A stretch of DNA of 64,000 nucleotides from Rhodothermales bacterium (GTDB taxonomy: Bacteria > Bacteroidota > Rhodothermia > Rhodothermales > JANQRZ01): NCBI GenBank assembly GCA_039944855.1, contig JBDUXZ010000005.1, positions 62,001 to 126,000 of the forward strand, in the 5' to 3' direction. A model generated the notes under the pieces. It did not search any database and was not told where the DNA came from. It saw only the letters and a list, made by a program, of their open reading frames with translations. Position numbers and translations under genes: made by a program. This document shows, one piece after another, positions 1 to 8,244 of this stretch; the stretch's first letter is position 1; every line of letters begins with the position of its first letter.

Positions 1-384
1 GCGCTCGGCGAGGCCGCGGCGTGCCCGGTCGTACCACGCCCGCAGTTCGTCGCCGTCAAAGGCGTTCCCGAGGGAGAGGAGCGGGACCGGGTGCTTGACC
101 TTGCGGAACGCGTCGAGTGCGACCCCGCCCACGCGGCGCGTCGGAGAGTCGGGGGCGGCGAGGTCGGGGAACCGCTCCTCGATCGTCTGAAGCGCGCGGA
201 AGAGCCGGTCGTACTCCGCGTCAGCGATGACGGGGGCGTCGAGGGCGTAGTAGCGGTGGCCGTGCGCGCGCAGAATCGCGGCGAGCCGCTCGGCCAGCGG
301 GCGGGCGTCGTGCTCTGCGATCTCGTCCAGCGCCGTCCCGTCGAGTCGGCGCTGCATCTCCTCCGTATCCGCGACCAGGTTCAT
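1..384 (-). CDS. ligA: NAD-dependent DNA ligase LigA, N-terminal part (runs off the left edge)
   Basis: The reverse strand reads open from an ATG at 384 to the window edge, giving 128 residues. The opening residues contain the hallmark of the Ia domain of NAD-dependent ligases: a helix ending HGHRYYALDAPVIADAEYDRL, in which the Tyr-Tyr and Asp-x-Glu-Tyr-Asp residues contact the nicotinamide mononucleotide half of NAD. This is followed by the APDSPTRRVGG segment typical of the start of the adenylation domain. The enzyme seals nicks during replication and repair and is essential in bacteria. The gene starts one base after the stop of the RodZ-like gene, so the two are probably co-transcribed. 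The catalytic lysine motif and the rest of the protein lie outside the window. Confidence 0.93.
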   Translation of the reverse strand, partial: MNLVADTEEMQRRLDGTALDEIAEHDARPLAERLAAILRAHGHRYYALDAPVIADAEYDRLFRALQTIEERFPDLAAPDSPTRRVGGVALDAFRKVKHPVPLLSLGNAFDGDELRAWYDRARRGLAER

Positions 385-385
385 G

Positions 386-1510
386 TCAACCCGCCGTGCC
401 GCCTGCCACGCGTGCGAGCGAATCGAGCACGGCTTGCCCGCGCGCGGCGTCGATGCGGAAGACCTGCCCGTCGGGCGGGGTCCACTCGATCCCTTGCAGT
501 TGGAGCCGCGCCCCATCATACTCTCCACCGCCAGATTCGTCGACGCTCAGCTCGCCCCAGACGGTGATCCGGTCCTGGGCGGTGAACGTCTGCTGGTTCC
601 CCGGCTCGATCCAGTACGGCGTGCGCGCGTCGTCGTCCACCTTGACGCGGAACTCCTCGAGTGGCTCGCCGCCGGCGACGACGGTGAGCGTGATCGGGGT
701 CTGGAACGGGGGAGCGGTCGAAGCGATCGGCTGCGGGGTCGGCGCCGCGGCCGTATCCACCGCCGCTACGGCCGATGTGTCCACCGCCGCCGGCGGGGCC
801 TCCACGACTTCCGGCTCCGGGCCGGTACCGCGGAACAGGAACCAGAGAATGCCACCGATCACCGCGAGCGCCACGACCGTCCCGCCGATGATGAGCCCCC
901 ACGATTTCTCGATCGGCTGCGACGCGGCGGTCGCCGACTGCACGCGGCGCTTCGGCATCGGCTCGCTGGGCTTGGCAGCGGGCTTCTTCTCGGCCTGGGG
1001 CTTAGGCGGCGACGAGAGGGCCGCCACGGCGGGCGCCGTTCCCCCGGCTGTCGGCGTGGGCTTCTTCGGGGGTGGCGCCGCTTTCCTGTCCGGCGGCGCC
1101 GGCTTTTTCTCGGCCGACGCAGGCGCCGGCTCGGACCGGGGCTCGGCGGGAGCGGGTCGCTCTGGCGCGGCCGGCTCCTCCTTCCCTCCGATGTGTCGGC
1201 GGCGGAGCTCGCCGTCGTACGCGCCCGTCTTCGCTTTCTCGTACGCGGCACTCACCTCCTGCGGCGAGAGACCGAGCGCCTGCGCATAGGACTTGAGGAG
1301 GTTGCGGAGGTAGACCTCGTTGTAATGCGGGTCGTTGACGAGTTCCCCGTCCTCGAACCGGCGGAGGATGTCGCCCGGCATGCGGGTCTCCCGCTGCACG
1401 TCGTCGAGGGAGACGTTGCGCGCCTCCCGAATGGCGCGGAGGTCGTGCGCGAGACGGGGTCCGGTCGAGCGAGGGCCGGGCGTGCCGGCGGCGGGGTCCT
1501 GGTCGGCCAT
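386..1510 (-). CDS. RodZ-like helix-turn-helix membrane protein
   Basis: A 374-residue protein with the order expected of RodZ. A cytoplasmic HTH domain spans about residues 20-87 (LRAIREARNVSLDDVQRET, then a second helix pair ending in LKSYAQALGL). A long Pro/Ala/Lys-rich linker covers about 105-200, one membrane span about 204-227, and a C-terminal beta-rich domain of the DUF4115 type about 270-374. RodZ links MreB to the cell-wall elongation machinery; Bacteroidota-type homologues are usually annotated simply as HTH domain proteins. A TACTTTG promoter element lies 31 bases before the ATG. The stop is one base from ligA. The family call is firm; a true RodZ role in this organism is inferred. 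Confidence 0.82.
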   Translation of the reverse strand: MADQDPAAGTPGPRSTGPRLAHDLRAIREARNVSLDDVQRETRMPGDILRRFEDGELVNDPHYNEVYLRNLLKSYAQALGLSPQEVSAAYEKAKTGAYDGELRRRHIGGKEEPAAPERPAPAEPRSEPAPASAEKKPAPPDRKAAPPPKKPTPTAGGTAPAVAALSSPPKPQAEKKPAAKPSEPMPKRRVQSATAASQPIEKSWGLIIGGTVVALAVIGGILWFLFRGTGPEPEVVEAPPAAVDTSAVAAVDTAAAPTPQPIASTAPPFQTPITLTVVAGGEPLEEFRVKVDDDARTPYWIEPGNQQTFTAQDRITVWGELSVDESGGGEYDGARLQLQGIEWTPPDGQVFRIDAARGQAVLDSLARVAGGTAG

Positions 1511-1540
1511 AACGGAAGCTTAGGGGGCAGATGGGAGCTT

Positions 1541-1547
1541 CAAAGTA
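1541..1547 (-). promoter_or_regulatory. Predicted -7 element of the RodZ-like gene
   Basis: TACTTTG on the reverse strand, 31 bases before the start at 1510. It matches the TAnnTTTG -7 box of Bacteroidota primary sigma factors. No TTG is seen at the ideal -33 distance; a GTTCG lies about there. Confidence 0.45.
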
Positions 1548-1591
1548 CGAACGGTAGCGCAACCCTGCGAACAGGAAAGGCCCCGAACGGA

Positions 1592-1624
1592 AGAAGCCCG
1601 GCCTCGTGTGGAGACCGGGCTTCT
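1592..1624 (-). terminator. Hairpin downstream of tRNA-Pro
   Basis: A 10-bp perfect stem (AGAAGCCCGG and CCGGGCTTCT) with a 13-base loop lies immediately 3' of the tRNA-Pro gene on the reverse strand. There is no long T run after it, so it may act as a weak terminator or a 3' processing guard for the tRNA. Confidence 0.5.
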
Positions 1625-1626
1625 AG

Positions 1627-1700
1627 TCGGGAAGACAGGATTCGAACCTGCGACCGCTCGACCCCCAGCCGAGTGCTCTACCGGACTGAGCTACTTCCCG
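1627..1700 (-). tRNA. tRNA-Pro (anticodon GGG)
   Basis: A 74-nt cloverleaf reads on the reverse strand. The acceptor stem pairs CGGGAAG with CTTCCCG, with discriminator A. The D arm is GCTC...GAGC. The anticodon stem CTCGG/TCGAG encloses the loop CTGGGGG, giving anticodon GGG. The T arm contains GGTTCGAATCC. The CCA end is not encoded. It sits alone between the RodZ-like and MerR-like genes. Confidence 0.95.
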
Positions 1701-1727
1701 AGGGGGGACGCCAATATAGCCCGTCGC

Positions 1728-2051
1728 TCAGAGCGAGTGCAATAGCTTCTCTAGGAATGCACGGAGCTCCTGGAGCGTCTCCCGCGAAGGAGTGCCCCCC
1801 TCGTCCCGCTCGCGTGCGAGGACCTGCCGCGCGCCCTCGATCGTGAACTTGTCGTCGCGCAGGAGGTGGCGGATCCGCATCACGGTGGCGATGTCGCGCT
1901 CGGTGTAGACGCGGTTGCCGGCCCGGTTTTTCTTCGGGTGGAGTTCCTCGAACTCCGTCTCCCAGTAGCGGAGGACGTGCGGTTCGAGCTCGGCGAGGGC
2001 GGCGACCTCGCTGATCGAGTGGTAGAGCTTGCGGATGCCTTCTTGCTTCAT
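1728..2051 (-). CDS. MerR-family transcriptional regulator
   Basis: A 107-residue protein with a complete MerR-type winged helix: YHSISEVAALAELEPHVLRYWE (residues 10-31) followed by LHPKKNRAGNRVYTERDI, where the arginine and tyrosine of the wing are kept. A helical segment to residue 107 can form the dimer coiled coil. There is no cysteine cluster or ligand domain, so it is not a metal sensor of the classical type; it belongs to the small MerR group common in Bacteroidota. A TACTTTA promoter element lies 25 bases upstream. The target genes are unknown. The divergent neighbour is an EamA transporter, and regulation of it is possible but unproven. Confidence 0.85.
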   Translation of the reverse strand: MKQEGIRKLYHSISEVAALAELEPHVLRYWETEFEELHPKKNRAGNRVYTERDIATVMRIRHLLRDDKFTIEGARQVLARERDEGGTPSRETLQELRAFLEKLLHSL

Positions 2052-2075
2052 AGGGGTGGGCGCGTGCTATTCACT

Positions 2076-2082
2076 TAAAGTA
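2076..2082 (-). promoter_or_regulatory. Predicted -7 element of the MerR-like gene
   Basis: TACTTTA on the reverse strand, 25 bases before the ATG at 2051, close to the TAnnTTTG consensus seen elsewhere in the window. Confidence 0.4.
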
Positions 2083-2145
2083 CGACGCGAACTAGAAACG
2101 CGCGACCGGCTCGCGCCGTAGTTCGCTGTCTTTGCCCCCCGCCGC

Positions 2146-3069
2146 ATGCCGTTCTCCCGTTCCCAGCGTTCCGACCTTGCCCTGCTGCTGGTCGTCTTCA
2201 TCTGGGGGATCAACTTCCCCATCATCAAGCTCGCGCTGGAGCCGATGCCACCGTACGTGGTGAACGCGTTCCGGTTCGCCGTCTCGGCCGTCGTGCTCGG
2301 CAGCATCCACGGCTGGCGGACGCGGCACGAGCCGGGCGGCTTCCTCGCCCCGATCCGCGAGCATGGCAGGACCGTCGTGGGCCTCGGGATGCTCGGGTAC
2401 GTCTGCTACCAGTGGTGCTTCATCGTCGGCATCGACGCGACGAGCGCGGGGAGCGGCGCGCTCATCATCTCGTCGTCGCCGGTGTGGACGGCCGTGATCG
2501 CACGCGCGATCGGGATGGAGCGCCTCCCCTTCGGCGCGTGGGGCGGGCTCGCGCTCTCGCTCGCCGGCACGGCGCTCGTTATCCTCGCCGGCCACGCCTC
2601 GCCGGACTTCGCGAATGACACGCTCTTCGGGAACGGGCTCATGCTGCTCGGCGCGATCCTCTGGGCCGCGTACACCGTGTTCAGTCGGCCCGTTCTCAAA
2701 GCCGGCGTTTCGGCGACGGGCCTGGCCTTCTTCGGCATCCTCGTCTCCCTCCCCGTCCTCTGGGGCCTCGGCCTGAGCGAGATCGGACTCGTGGATTGGG
2801 CCGCGGTGGACGGCACGGTGTGGCTCGCGCTGCTCTTCTCCGGCGGCCTCTCGACGGGCCTTGCGTACGCGCTCTGGAACACGGCCGTGCAGCGCGTCGG
2901 CCCCTCGCAGACGGCGATCTACAACAACCTCGTGCCGGTCGTGGCGCTCTCGAGTGGCGTCGTGCTCATCGGCGAGCCGGTGACGGTGTACCAGCTCCTC
3001 GGCGGCGCGCTCATCCTCGGCGGGCTGTTCCTGATGCGCCGCGCTCGCCGCCGCGTCGCCCTCGTCTGA
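2146..3069 (+). CDS. EamA/DMT-family transporter
   Basis: A 307-residue polytopic membrane protein with ten predicted spans arranged as two EamA repeats. The first begins ALLLVVFIWGINFPIIKLAL and the second GLMLLGAILWAAYTVFSRPV. The conserved GLSTGLAYALWNTAVQRVG and PVVALSSGVVLIGEP segments are typical of the drug/metabolite exporter superfamily (RhaT/YdcZ-like). These proteins export metabolites or amino acids from the cytoplasm, and the substrate cannot be read from sequence. The gene stands alone, divergent from the MerR-like gene with 94 bases between starts. Confidence 0.88.
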   Translation: MPFSRSQRSDLALLLVVFIWGINFPIIKLALEPMPPYVVNAFRFAVSAVVLGSIHGWRTRHEPGGFLAPIREHGRTVVGLGMLGYVCYQWCFIVGIDATSAGSGALIISSSPVWTAVIARAIGMERLPFGAWGGLALSLAGTALVILAGHASPDFANDTLFGNGLMLLGAILWAAYTVFSRPVLKAGVSATGLAFFGILVSLPVLWGLGLSEIGLVDWAAVDGTVWLALLFSGGLSTGLAYALWNTAVQRVGPSQTAIYNNLVPVVALSSGVVLIGEPVTVYQLLGGALILGGLFLMRRARRRVALV

Positions 3070-3111
3070 ACCGGTACCGGCCAAGGCGAAGCGGAGCGCT
3101 CGGCCTCACGA

Positions 3112-3137
3112 GGGCGACCACATGGGATCGCCCCTAC
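3112..3137. repeat. Short intergenic repeat, copy 1 (GGGCGACCACA type)
   Basis: This 26-base element, starting GGGCGACCACATGGGATCGC and ending CCCTAC, lies between the convergent EamA and SbcC genes. It closely matches the element at 52572-52595. Within it GGGCGA and TCGCCC can pair as a small hairpin. It appears to be a dispersed intergenic repeat. Confidence 0.55.
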
Positions 3138-3201
3138 GATCTCGGCGCGACGGCCTCGGTAATGTGAGCGGTTGTGCTCGCCTACTACGCTACCCCATAC
3201 C

Positions 3202-6200
3202 TCAGACCCCGATCACGTCGTAGCTCGAGCCCTCGACGGGGTGCTTCGTCACTTCGATGCGGACGGGGAACGCCTCCTTCAGCTCGTCGAGGTGCGTGAT
3301 GACGACGATTTTGTCGAAGTCCTCGCGGATGACTTGGATGGCCTCGACGATGCTCTCGATCCCCTGCTTGTCCTGCGTCCCGAAGCCCTCGTCCACGACG
3401 AGCGTGCGGATGCGGACGCCGCTGCGCTCGGCGAGCAGCTGCGCGAGGGCGATGCGGAGGGCAAAGTTGACCCGAAATGCCTCGCCGCCGGAGAAGGTCT
3501 CGTAGGGCCGCGGCACGCCGCCCTCGTCGGTGATCTTGATGTCGAGCGTCTCTTTCGTCCCGCCGGCCTTCTTCTCCTTGAGTGTTTCGAGGTGGACGCG
3601 GGTGCGGCCCTTCGAGAGCCGTTCGAGCAGGGCATTCGCGCGCTCTTCGATCTCGGGGAGCGTCTCTTCGATGATGAGTGCGGGGATTCCGTTCTTCCCG
3701 AAGGCATCGCGGAGGTGGCGGTAGAGCGTCTTCGCCTTTTTCGCCTCGCGGTGGTCGGCGCGGACCGACCGCAGCTGTTCGCGGTCGCGGGTGCACCGTT
3801 CGAGCCGCTCGACGAGGCCGCCGTAGCGGGCCTGCGCCTCGCTGAGCGAGGCGGCGATCGTGCTTCGCCGCTCGGCGTGCGTGCGCTGCCGCTCGGCGAG
3901 GCCAGCGCGCTGGGCGAGCTTCGCCTCAGCCGCATCAATCGCCGTGCGGAGCCCCGCGGATTCCTCGTCGCCCTGCTTGATTTCATCGGCGAGCGCGGTG
4001 CGGCGGGCGGTCCAATCGGTGAGGTTGCGCTCGGCGTTCGCGAGGCGCATGAACCGCTCCGGCGCCTCCTTCAACCCGTCGATCTCGCGGCGGACGGCCT
4101 CGTGCCGCGCGCCGTCGTACCCAACCGTGGCGAGCTGGCGCTGGAGCGTGTCGATCTGCGACTGGATCGGGGCGAACACGGTGCCGGCGCTGAGCCCTTG
4201 GCGGAGGTCGGCGGCCTCGCGCTCCTGCTGCTCGATCTGCCGGCCGAGCGTCTCCATCCGTCCGTGCAGCTCGTCGAGCGCCCGGAGCTGGTCTTCGAAG
4301 CGGGCGCGCTGCGCGGCCTCGGCCTGCACCTGCTCGAATCGCTCGGAGTCGAACGGGAGCTCGGCGAGGCGGTCGGAAAGCTCGGTGCGCTCGGCGCGGA
4401 GGTCGGGCCGGAAGGCGTCGGCGCGAAGCTGGCGGTCGAGGTCGTCGGCGCGGCGGCGCTGCTCGGCGACGGTGGCGTCGGCTTTCTCGGCGGTGGCGAG
4501 CTCGGCCTGCACGGCGGCGAACGCATCGGCGACGCCGTTCGCCTGCCCGATCTGCCCTGCGAGGTCGCGGTAGCGCGCGAGCAATTGCTCGCGGTGCTGC
4601 TGCTTCTCGTCGCGGCGCCGGTCGACGTCGGCAATCGCGGCGACGATGGCGGCGCGTTCGTCGGCGTAGGTCTGCTCGACGGTCCGCCGGTGCTCGGGCG
4701 TGAGCGCCGTGCCGCACGTCGGGCACGTCTCCGTTTCGAGTTCGCGGAGCCCGGCCACCTTCGCGTCGACGGCAGCGACCTCGCGCTGGAGCCGCTCGCG
4801 CTCGCGCTCGAATCCTTCGAGCTCGGCCTTCACCCCGCTCCCCTGCTCGCGGATGTCGCTCTGCTCGCCCTCCAGCGCCTTCACCGCGGCCACGCGCTCG
4901 CGCAGTCCTCCCGCCCGCTCGCGCAGTCGCGGCAGCGCCTCGGCGAGGGCCTGCGCCTCGCGCACCTGCTGCTGGACCTGGACGACTGTGGCTTGAAGGG
5001 CGCCGCGCTCGCTCGCGAGTTGCTTGTCGAGCGCCGTGAGGCGGGCCTCGATCCGGAGCCGTTCGTCGCGCCGGTCGCGCAACCCCTCGACCTCGCGCTG
5101 CGCCGCGAGCGCCTTGTCGAGCCCGCGTTGCGCGGCCGGGCGCTCCACGAGTCGCCGCTCGGCCTCGTCGCGCGCGCGCCGGTTCGATTGCAGTTCGGTC
5201 TCGACTTTTGTGAGGCGGGCTTCGGCCTGCATCCGCTGGCGCTGGAGCTCGATCCTCTTCTCGCCGAGCTGGGAGTCGAGCCCGCGCTGGAGGTCGGCTT
5301 TGTCGTCCCACGTCTGGCGCTCGGCGAGGAGCGTTTCGTAGCGAGCGTGATTGCGGCGGATAGCCTCGCTCTGGGCGATGAGCGCCTCGGCGTCGGCGAT
5401 GCGGGCGCGGAGCCCTTCGCGCTCGGTTTCGAGTTCACGCTTGCGGGCGTCGATCCGCTCGCACCGCGCCCGCTGCTGCCCGACCGACTGCGCGAGCGCG
5501 TCGAGCTCAGCGACGCGCTCCGTCAGGGTCTGCTCCTCGCGCTGCGCCTCGGCCCGCTCCTTTTCGAGGTCGGCGATGATCTTCTCCAGCTCGGCGCGCT
5601 CCGTCTTCCACTGGTCCTCGTGTTCGAGCGCGGCAACGAGCCGCTCGATCTCGCGCTCGGCGTCCTTCCCCCGCTCGTTCGCCGTCGTGAGCCGGGCGCG
5701 GGCGACGGCGGCGAGCCGCTCGTAGCGGTCGAGCCCGAGGATGCGGGCGAGGATCTCCTTCCGGTCGCCGGGCTTCTTCTTCGTGAACTCGTCGGAGCGT
5801 CCCTGGAGGAGGAAGGCCGAGTTGATGAACGTGTCGTAGTCGAGCCGGAGCGTCGTGTCGATCACCGCCTGAGTGTCGCTGATCGAGCCGGCGGTGAGCG
5901 GGCGGAACGTGGCGGCCTCGGCGTCCCACGTCTGGAATTCGAGCCCCGGTTTCGAGGTCTTCCCCGACGCCGTGCGGTAGAACGAGCGGACAACGCGGTA
6001 GCGCTCGCCTTCGAGGTCGAACACGAGTTCGACCTGCATCTCGCGCGTGCCGATGCGGAGGAGGTCCTCATCGGGCTTCCGGGCGTCGGAGGCCTTCCGC
6101 GCCTCGCCCCAGATGGCCCACGTGATCGCGTCGAGCAGGGCCGACTTGCCCTGCCCGTTCCCGCCGGAGAGGCAGGCCACGTGGAACTGCTCGAAGTCGA

Positions 6201-6261
6201 GCGCCTCGGCCGGCGACCCGTACGAGAGGAAGTTCTGGAGCTTGAGGGAGACGGGGATCAT
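3202..6261 (-). CDS. sbcC: SbcC/Rad50-type SMC-like exonuclease subunit
   Basis: A 1019-residue protein. The N-terminal ATPase half contains Walker A (SGGNGQGKSALLDAITWAIWG, about residues 32-52). About 370 residues of coiled coil lead to a zinc hook with Cys513 and Cys516 (ETCPTCGTAL). A second coil leads to the C-terminal half with the signature region (TFSGGEAFRVNFALRIALAQ) and Walker B (TLVVDEGFGTQD). The length matches SbcC (about 1050 residues). With the nuclease SbcD it opens DNA hairpins and protein-blocked ends. No sbcD is adjacent on either side, which is unusual since the pair is normally an operon. A TAGCTTG element 68 bases upstream overlaps the stop of cvpA. Confidence 0.93.
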   Translation of the reverse strand: MIPVSLKLQNFLSYGSPAEALDFEQFHVACLSGGNGQGKSALLDAITWAIWGEARKASDARKPDEDLLRIGTREMQVELVFDLEGERYRVVRSFYRTASGKTSKPGLEFQTWDAEAATFRPLTAGSISDTQAVIDTTLRLDYDTFINSAFLLQGRSDEFTKKKPGDRKEILARILGLDRYERLAAVARARLTTANERGKDAEREIERLVAALEHEDQWKTERAELEKIIADLEKERAEAQREEQTLTERVAELDALAQSVGQQRARCERIDARKRELETEREGLRARIADAEALIAQSEAIRRNHARYETLLAERQTWDDKADLQRGLDSQLGEKRIELQRQRMQAEARLTKVETELQSNRRARDEAERRLVERPAAQRGLDKALAAQREVEGLRDRRDERLRIEARLTALDKQLASERGALQATVVQVQQQVREAQALAEALPRLRERAGGLRERVAAVKALEGEQSDIREQGSGVKAELEGFERERERLQREVAAVDAKVAGLRELETETCPTCGTALTPEHRRTVEQTYADERAAIVAAIADVDRRRDEKQQHREQLLARYRDLAGQIGQANGVADAFAAVQAELATAEKADATVAEQRRRADDLDRQLRADAFRPDLRAERTELSDRLAELPFDSERFEQVQAEAAQRARFEDQLRALDELHGRMETLGRQIEQQEREAADLRQGLSAGTVFAPIQSQIDTLQRQLATVGYDGARHEAVRREIDGLKEAPERFMRLANAERNLTDWTARRTALADEIKQGDEESAGLRTAIDAAEAKLAQRAGLAERQRTHAERRSTIAASLSEAQARYGGLVERLERCTRDREQLRSVRADHREAKKAKTLYRHLRDAFGKNGIPALIIEETLPEIEERANALLERLSKGRTRVHLETLKEKKAGGTKETLDIKITDEGGVPRPYETFSGGEAFRVNFALRIALAQLLAERSGVRIRTLVVDEGFGTQDKQGIESIVEAIQVIREDFDKIVVITHLDELKEAFPVRIEVTKHPVEGSSYDVIGV

Positions 6262-6328
6262 AGTTCGCGTACAGCGTGAAGTCTATCTATCGGGCCTGTC
6301 AACGGCATGGCACGCCGGGCGCTCGGCG

Positions 6329-6335
6329 CAAGCTA
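6329..6335 (-). promoter_or_regulatory. Predicted -7 element of sbcC overlapping the cvpA stop codon
   Basis: TAGCTTG on the reverse strand. Its first three bases are the TAG stop of the upstream cvpA gene. It lies 68 bases before the sbcC ATG and would allow sbcC to be expressed separately from yqeY-cvpA. Confidence 0.35.
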
Positions 6336-6896
6336 TTGTTCGGCGCCGCCGCCCGCTGCGAAAGCGTCGGCGAGATGAGTCTGGAGCCCGGGGAGGACGA
6401 AGCGGAAGGCGTCCCACGTGAGCGGAGCGAGCGCCCGCACGGGCTCGTACAGCACCGACTTCTCGCGCGTCTCGGTCCCGAAGAGGAGCCCGCCCCGCCC
6501 TGGCACCACGAGGGGCCCGGTGAGCAGGAGCAGCACGCTGAGCCCCAGCGCCGCGCGGAGCCCGCCCACGCCCGCGCCCGCGACCCGGTCGAGCGCGCCG
6601 AGCCGGAGCGCGACCAGCGTTTTCTTGAGGAGCTGCGCCACGACCGCCGCCGCGCCGAGCACGGCCGCGAACGTGACGACGAAGCCAAGTAGCGGCGCGA
6701 GCCGGTCCGCGAGCCCGAGGCTCCCCACGACGAGGTCCCCGACGGGCCGCATCAGCAGCGCCCCAGCGAAGAGTGCCACCACGAGCCCGACCGTCCCGAC
6801 GAGTTGGCGGAGCGCGCCCGTCCGCAGCCCGCGCCAGACGCCGAGCCCGACGACGAGCCCGATCCCCACGTCGAGCCACGGTAGATCGCCCATCAC
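6333..6896 (-). CDS. cvpA: CvpA-family membrane protein
   Basis: A 187-residue inner-membrane protein with four predicted spans and the CvpA pattern: LPWLDVGIGLVVGLGVWRGL at the N-terminus, a GFVVTFAAVLGAAAVVAQLL span, then ALDRVAGAGVGGLRAALGLS with the conserved D-R-x-x-G-x-x-x-G. CvpA is needed for colicin V production and purine-related phenotypes in E. coli, but its molecular role is unclear. It follows yqeY with a 2-base gap. Two adjacent ATGs (6896 and 6893) are possible starts. Confidence 0.82.
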   Translation of the reverse strand: MMGDLPWLDVGIGLVVGLGVWRGLRTGALRQLVGTVGLVVALFAGALLMRPVGDLVVGSLGLADRLAPLLGFVVTFAAVLGAAAVVAQLLKKTLVALRLGALDRVAGAGVGGLRAALGLSVLLLLTGPLVVPGRGGLLFGTETREKSVLYEPVRALAPLTWDAFRFVLPGLQTHLADAFAAGGGAEQ

Positions 6897-6898
6897 GC

Positions 6899-7345
6899 TC
6901 AGGCTTTGAGCAGGTTCTGCACGACGACGCGGACCCGGTTGCCGTCCGCCTGCCCTTTGAGCTCACTCATCACCTCGCCCATCACGCGGCCCATGTCCTT
7001 CATCGACGTCGCGCCCGTGCGCGTGACGATGTCCTGTACGGTGCGGTGAATATCGGCGTCGGAGAGCTGCTTCGGGAGGTAGTGGGCGAGGATGGCGAGC
7101 TCGTCGCGCTCTTTCTGCGCGAGGTCGTCGCGGCCCGCGTCGTCGTACTGCTGCATGGCGTCGCGGCGCTGCTTGGCCTGCTTCTGCACGATCGCGGCGA
7201 GATCGTCATCGCTGACGGGCCCGGTGCCCTCCTTCTCCTTCTCGATGATGGCGGAGCGGATCGAGCGGATCGTGAGGAGCCGGGTCTGGTCCTTCGCCCG
7301 CATCGCGTCTTTGAGGTCGCGTTCGAGCTGTTCTTTCAAGTCCAT
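6899..7345 (-). CDS. GatB/YqeY domain protein
   Basis: A 148-residue protein matching YqeY across its length. It begins with the helical MDLKEQLERDLKDAMRAKD, then TIRSIRSAIIEKEKEG, then AILAHYLPKQLSDADIHRTV and GATSMKDMGRVMGEVMSELKGQADG. The last segment is the tail domain shared with the GatB subunit of Asp/Glu-tRNA amidotransferase. It lacks any catalytic domain and probably binds tRNA. It heads a yqeY-cvpA pair with a TAGTTTCG promoter element 33 bases upstream. Confidence 0.92.
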   Translation of the reverse strand: MDLKEQLERDLKDAMRAKDQTRLLTIRSIRSAIIEKEKEGTGPVSDDDLAAIVQKQAKQRRDAMQQYDDAGRDDLAQKERDELAILAHYLPKQLSDADIHRTVQDIVTRTGATSMKDMGRVMGEVMSELKGQADGNRVRVVVQNLLKA

Positions 7346-7377
7346 AATGGGGGCGGTTCGGAATAGGAACGTACCCC

Positions 7378-7385
7378 CGAAACTA
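7378..7385 (-). promoter_or_regulatory. Predicted -7 element of yqeY
   Basis: TAGTTTCG on the reverse strand, 33 bases before the ATG at 7345; a TAnnTTTG-type box. Confidence 0.4.
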
Positions 7386-7420
7386 CGCCCGATCCCGCGC
7401 CGCCGCGCGTTCCCCGCCCG

Positions 7421-8242
7421 TTATCGCAGCACGAGGCGGATGGCGAAGACGCCGATGCCGACCTGCATCGCTCCGAGCGCGATCGCGGAGTACGTGTCGT
7501 AGCGTTCGAAGTCGTTCCGCAGCGCGGGGTCGCCACCGGAGCGGGCGTAGGCGTCGTACTCGTCGTCGCCTTTGAACTTGTAGTAGACGGCGACGGCGCC
7601 CGCGCCGAGCGCGAGGCTGACGGCGGCGACGTCGATCCACGTGTTCGGCTTCCGCCTCTCTTGCAGCCCCACCTCGCCCGTCGTTTCCGCCGCGAAATCG
7701 AGGGGCCGGAGCACGAGGCTGTAGCGGTTGTCGGCGGCCTCGCCCGGCGTCTGCTCGGCCGTCGCGTAACCGGGCTTGCGGACGACGAGCACGCCGTCGA
7801 GCGGGCGCTCCACGGAGAGGTCGAGCGGCGTCTCGCCTAGAACCTGTGCTTCCTCCTCCCTTTCGAGGGTCACGGTCGCGCCGTAGGGGAAGCTCTCGAC
7901 GCGGTAGCGGTACGGCACGTCGAGTCGTACCGTCACCGTCTCCCCGGCACGGACCTCCACCGATGCCTCGGCGGTCCGCCGCTGCCACGCCTCGGGCGCG
8001 GCTTCGCGGAGCGTGAGGACGTGCGCGCCCGGCGCGAGCTCGAACAGGGCGGCCTCGGCCGGGCCGAGGGGCGTCTCCCCGGCGTAGATCATCCCGTCCG
8101 GCAGGTTCGTCTCGACGACGACGGTGCCGAGCGGCAGCGGCGCGACGGTCGCAGAGTCCGACTCGGCGACCGCTTCTTGCGCCGAAGCTGGCGCAGTCAC
8201 CGCGAAGGCGAAGAGGGTGAGGAACGGGAGGAGTCTGCGCAT
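7421..8242 (-). CDS. PEGA-domain exported protein
   Basis: A 273-residue protein with a clear signal peptide (MRRLLPFLTLFAFAVTAPASAQ, cleavage after Ala21-Gln22 region). The first repeat, GTVVVETNLPDGMIYAGETP followed by FELAPGAHVLTLRE, fits a PEGA beta domain. A second, more degenerate unit follows (FPYGATVTL, LGETPLDLSVERPLDGVLVVRKPGYA). Two hydrophobic segments near the C-terminus (WIDVAAVSLALGAGAVAVYY and YSAIALGAMQVGIGVFAIRL) suggest membrane anchoring. PEGA domains are usually surface or periplasmic adaptors. The reading frame stays open upstream, but the signal peptide fixes the start at 8242. It is the last gene of an envelope operon, 2 bases after the BamB-like gene. Confidence 0.75.
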   Translation of the reverse strand: MRRLLPFLTLFAFAVTAPASAQEAVAESDSATVAPLPLGTVVVETNLPDGMIYAGETPLGPAEAALFELAPGAHVLTLREAAPEAWQRRTAEASVEVRAGETVTVRLDVPYRYRVESFPYGATVTLEREEEAQVLGETPLDLSVERPLDGVLVVRKPGYATAEQTPGEAADNRYSLVLRPLDFAAETTGEVGLQERRKPNTWIDVAAVSLALGAGAVAVYYKFKGDDEYDAYARSGGDPALRNDFERYDTYSAIALGAMQVGIGVFAIRLVLR

Positions 8243-8244
8243 GG

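Noticed and set aside
3172-6279. A 1035-codon plus-strand open frame opposite sbcC
   Set aside because: The minus strand encodes a full SbcC with Walker A, zinc hook and Walker B; the plus frame is its shadow.
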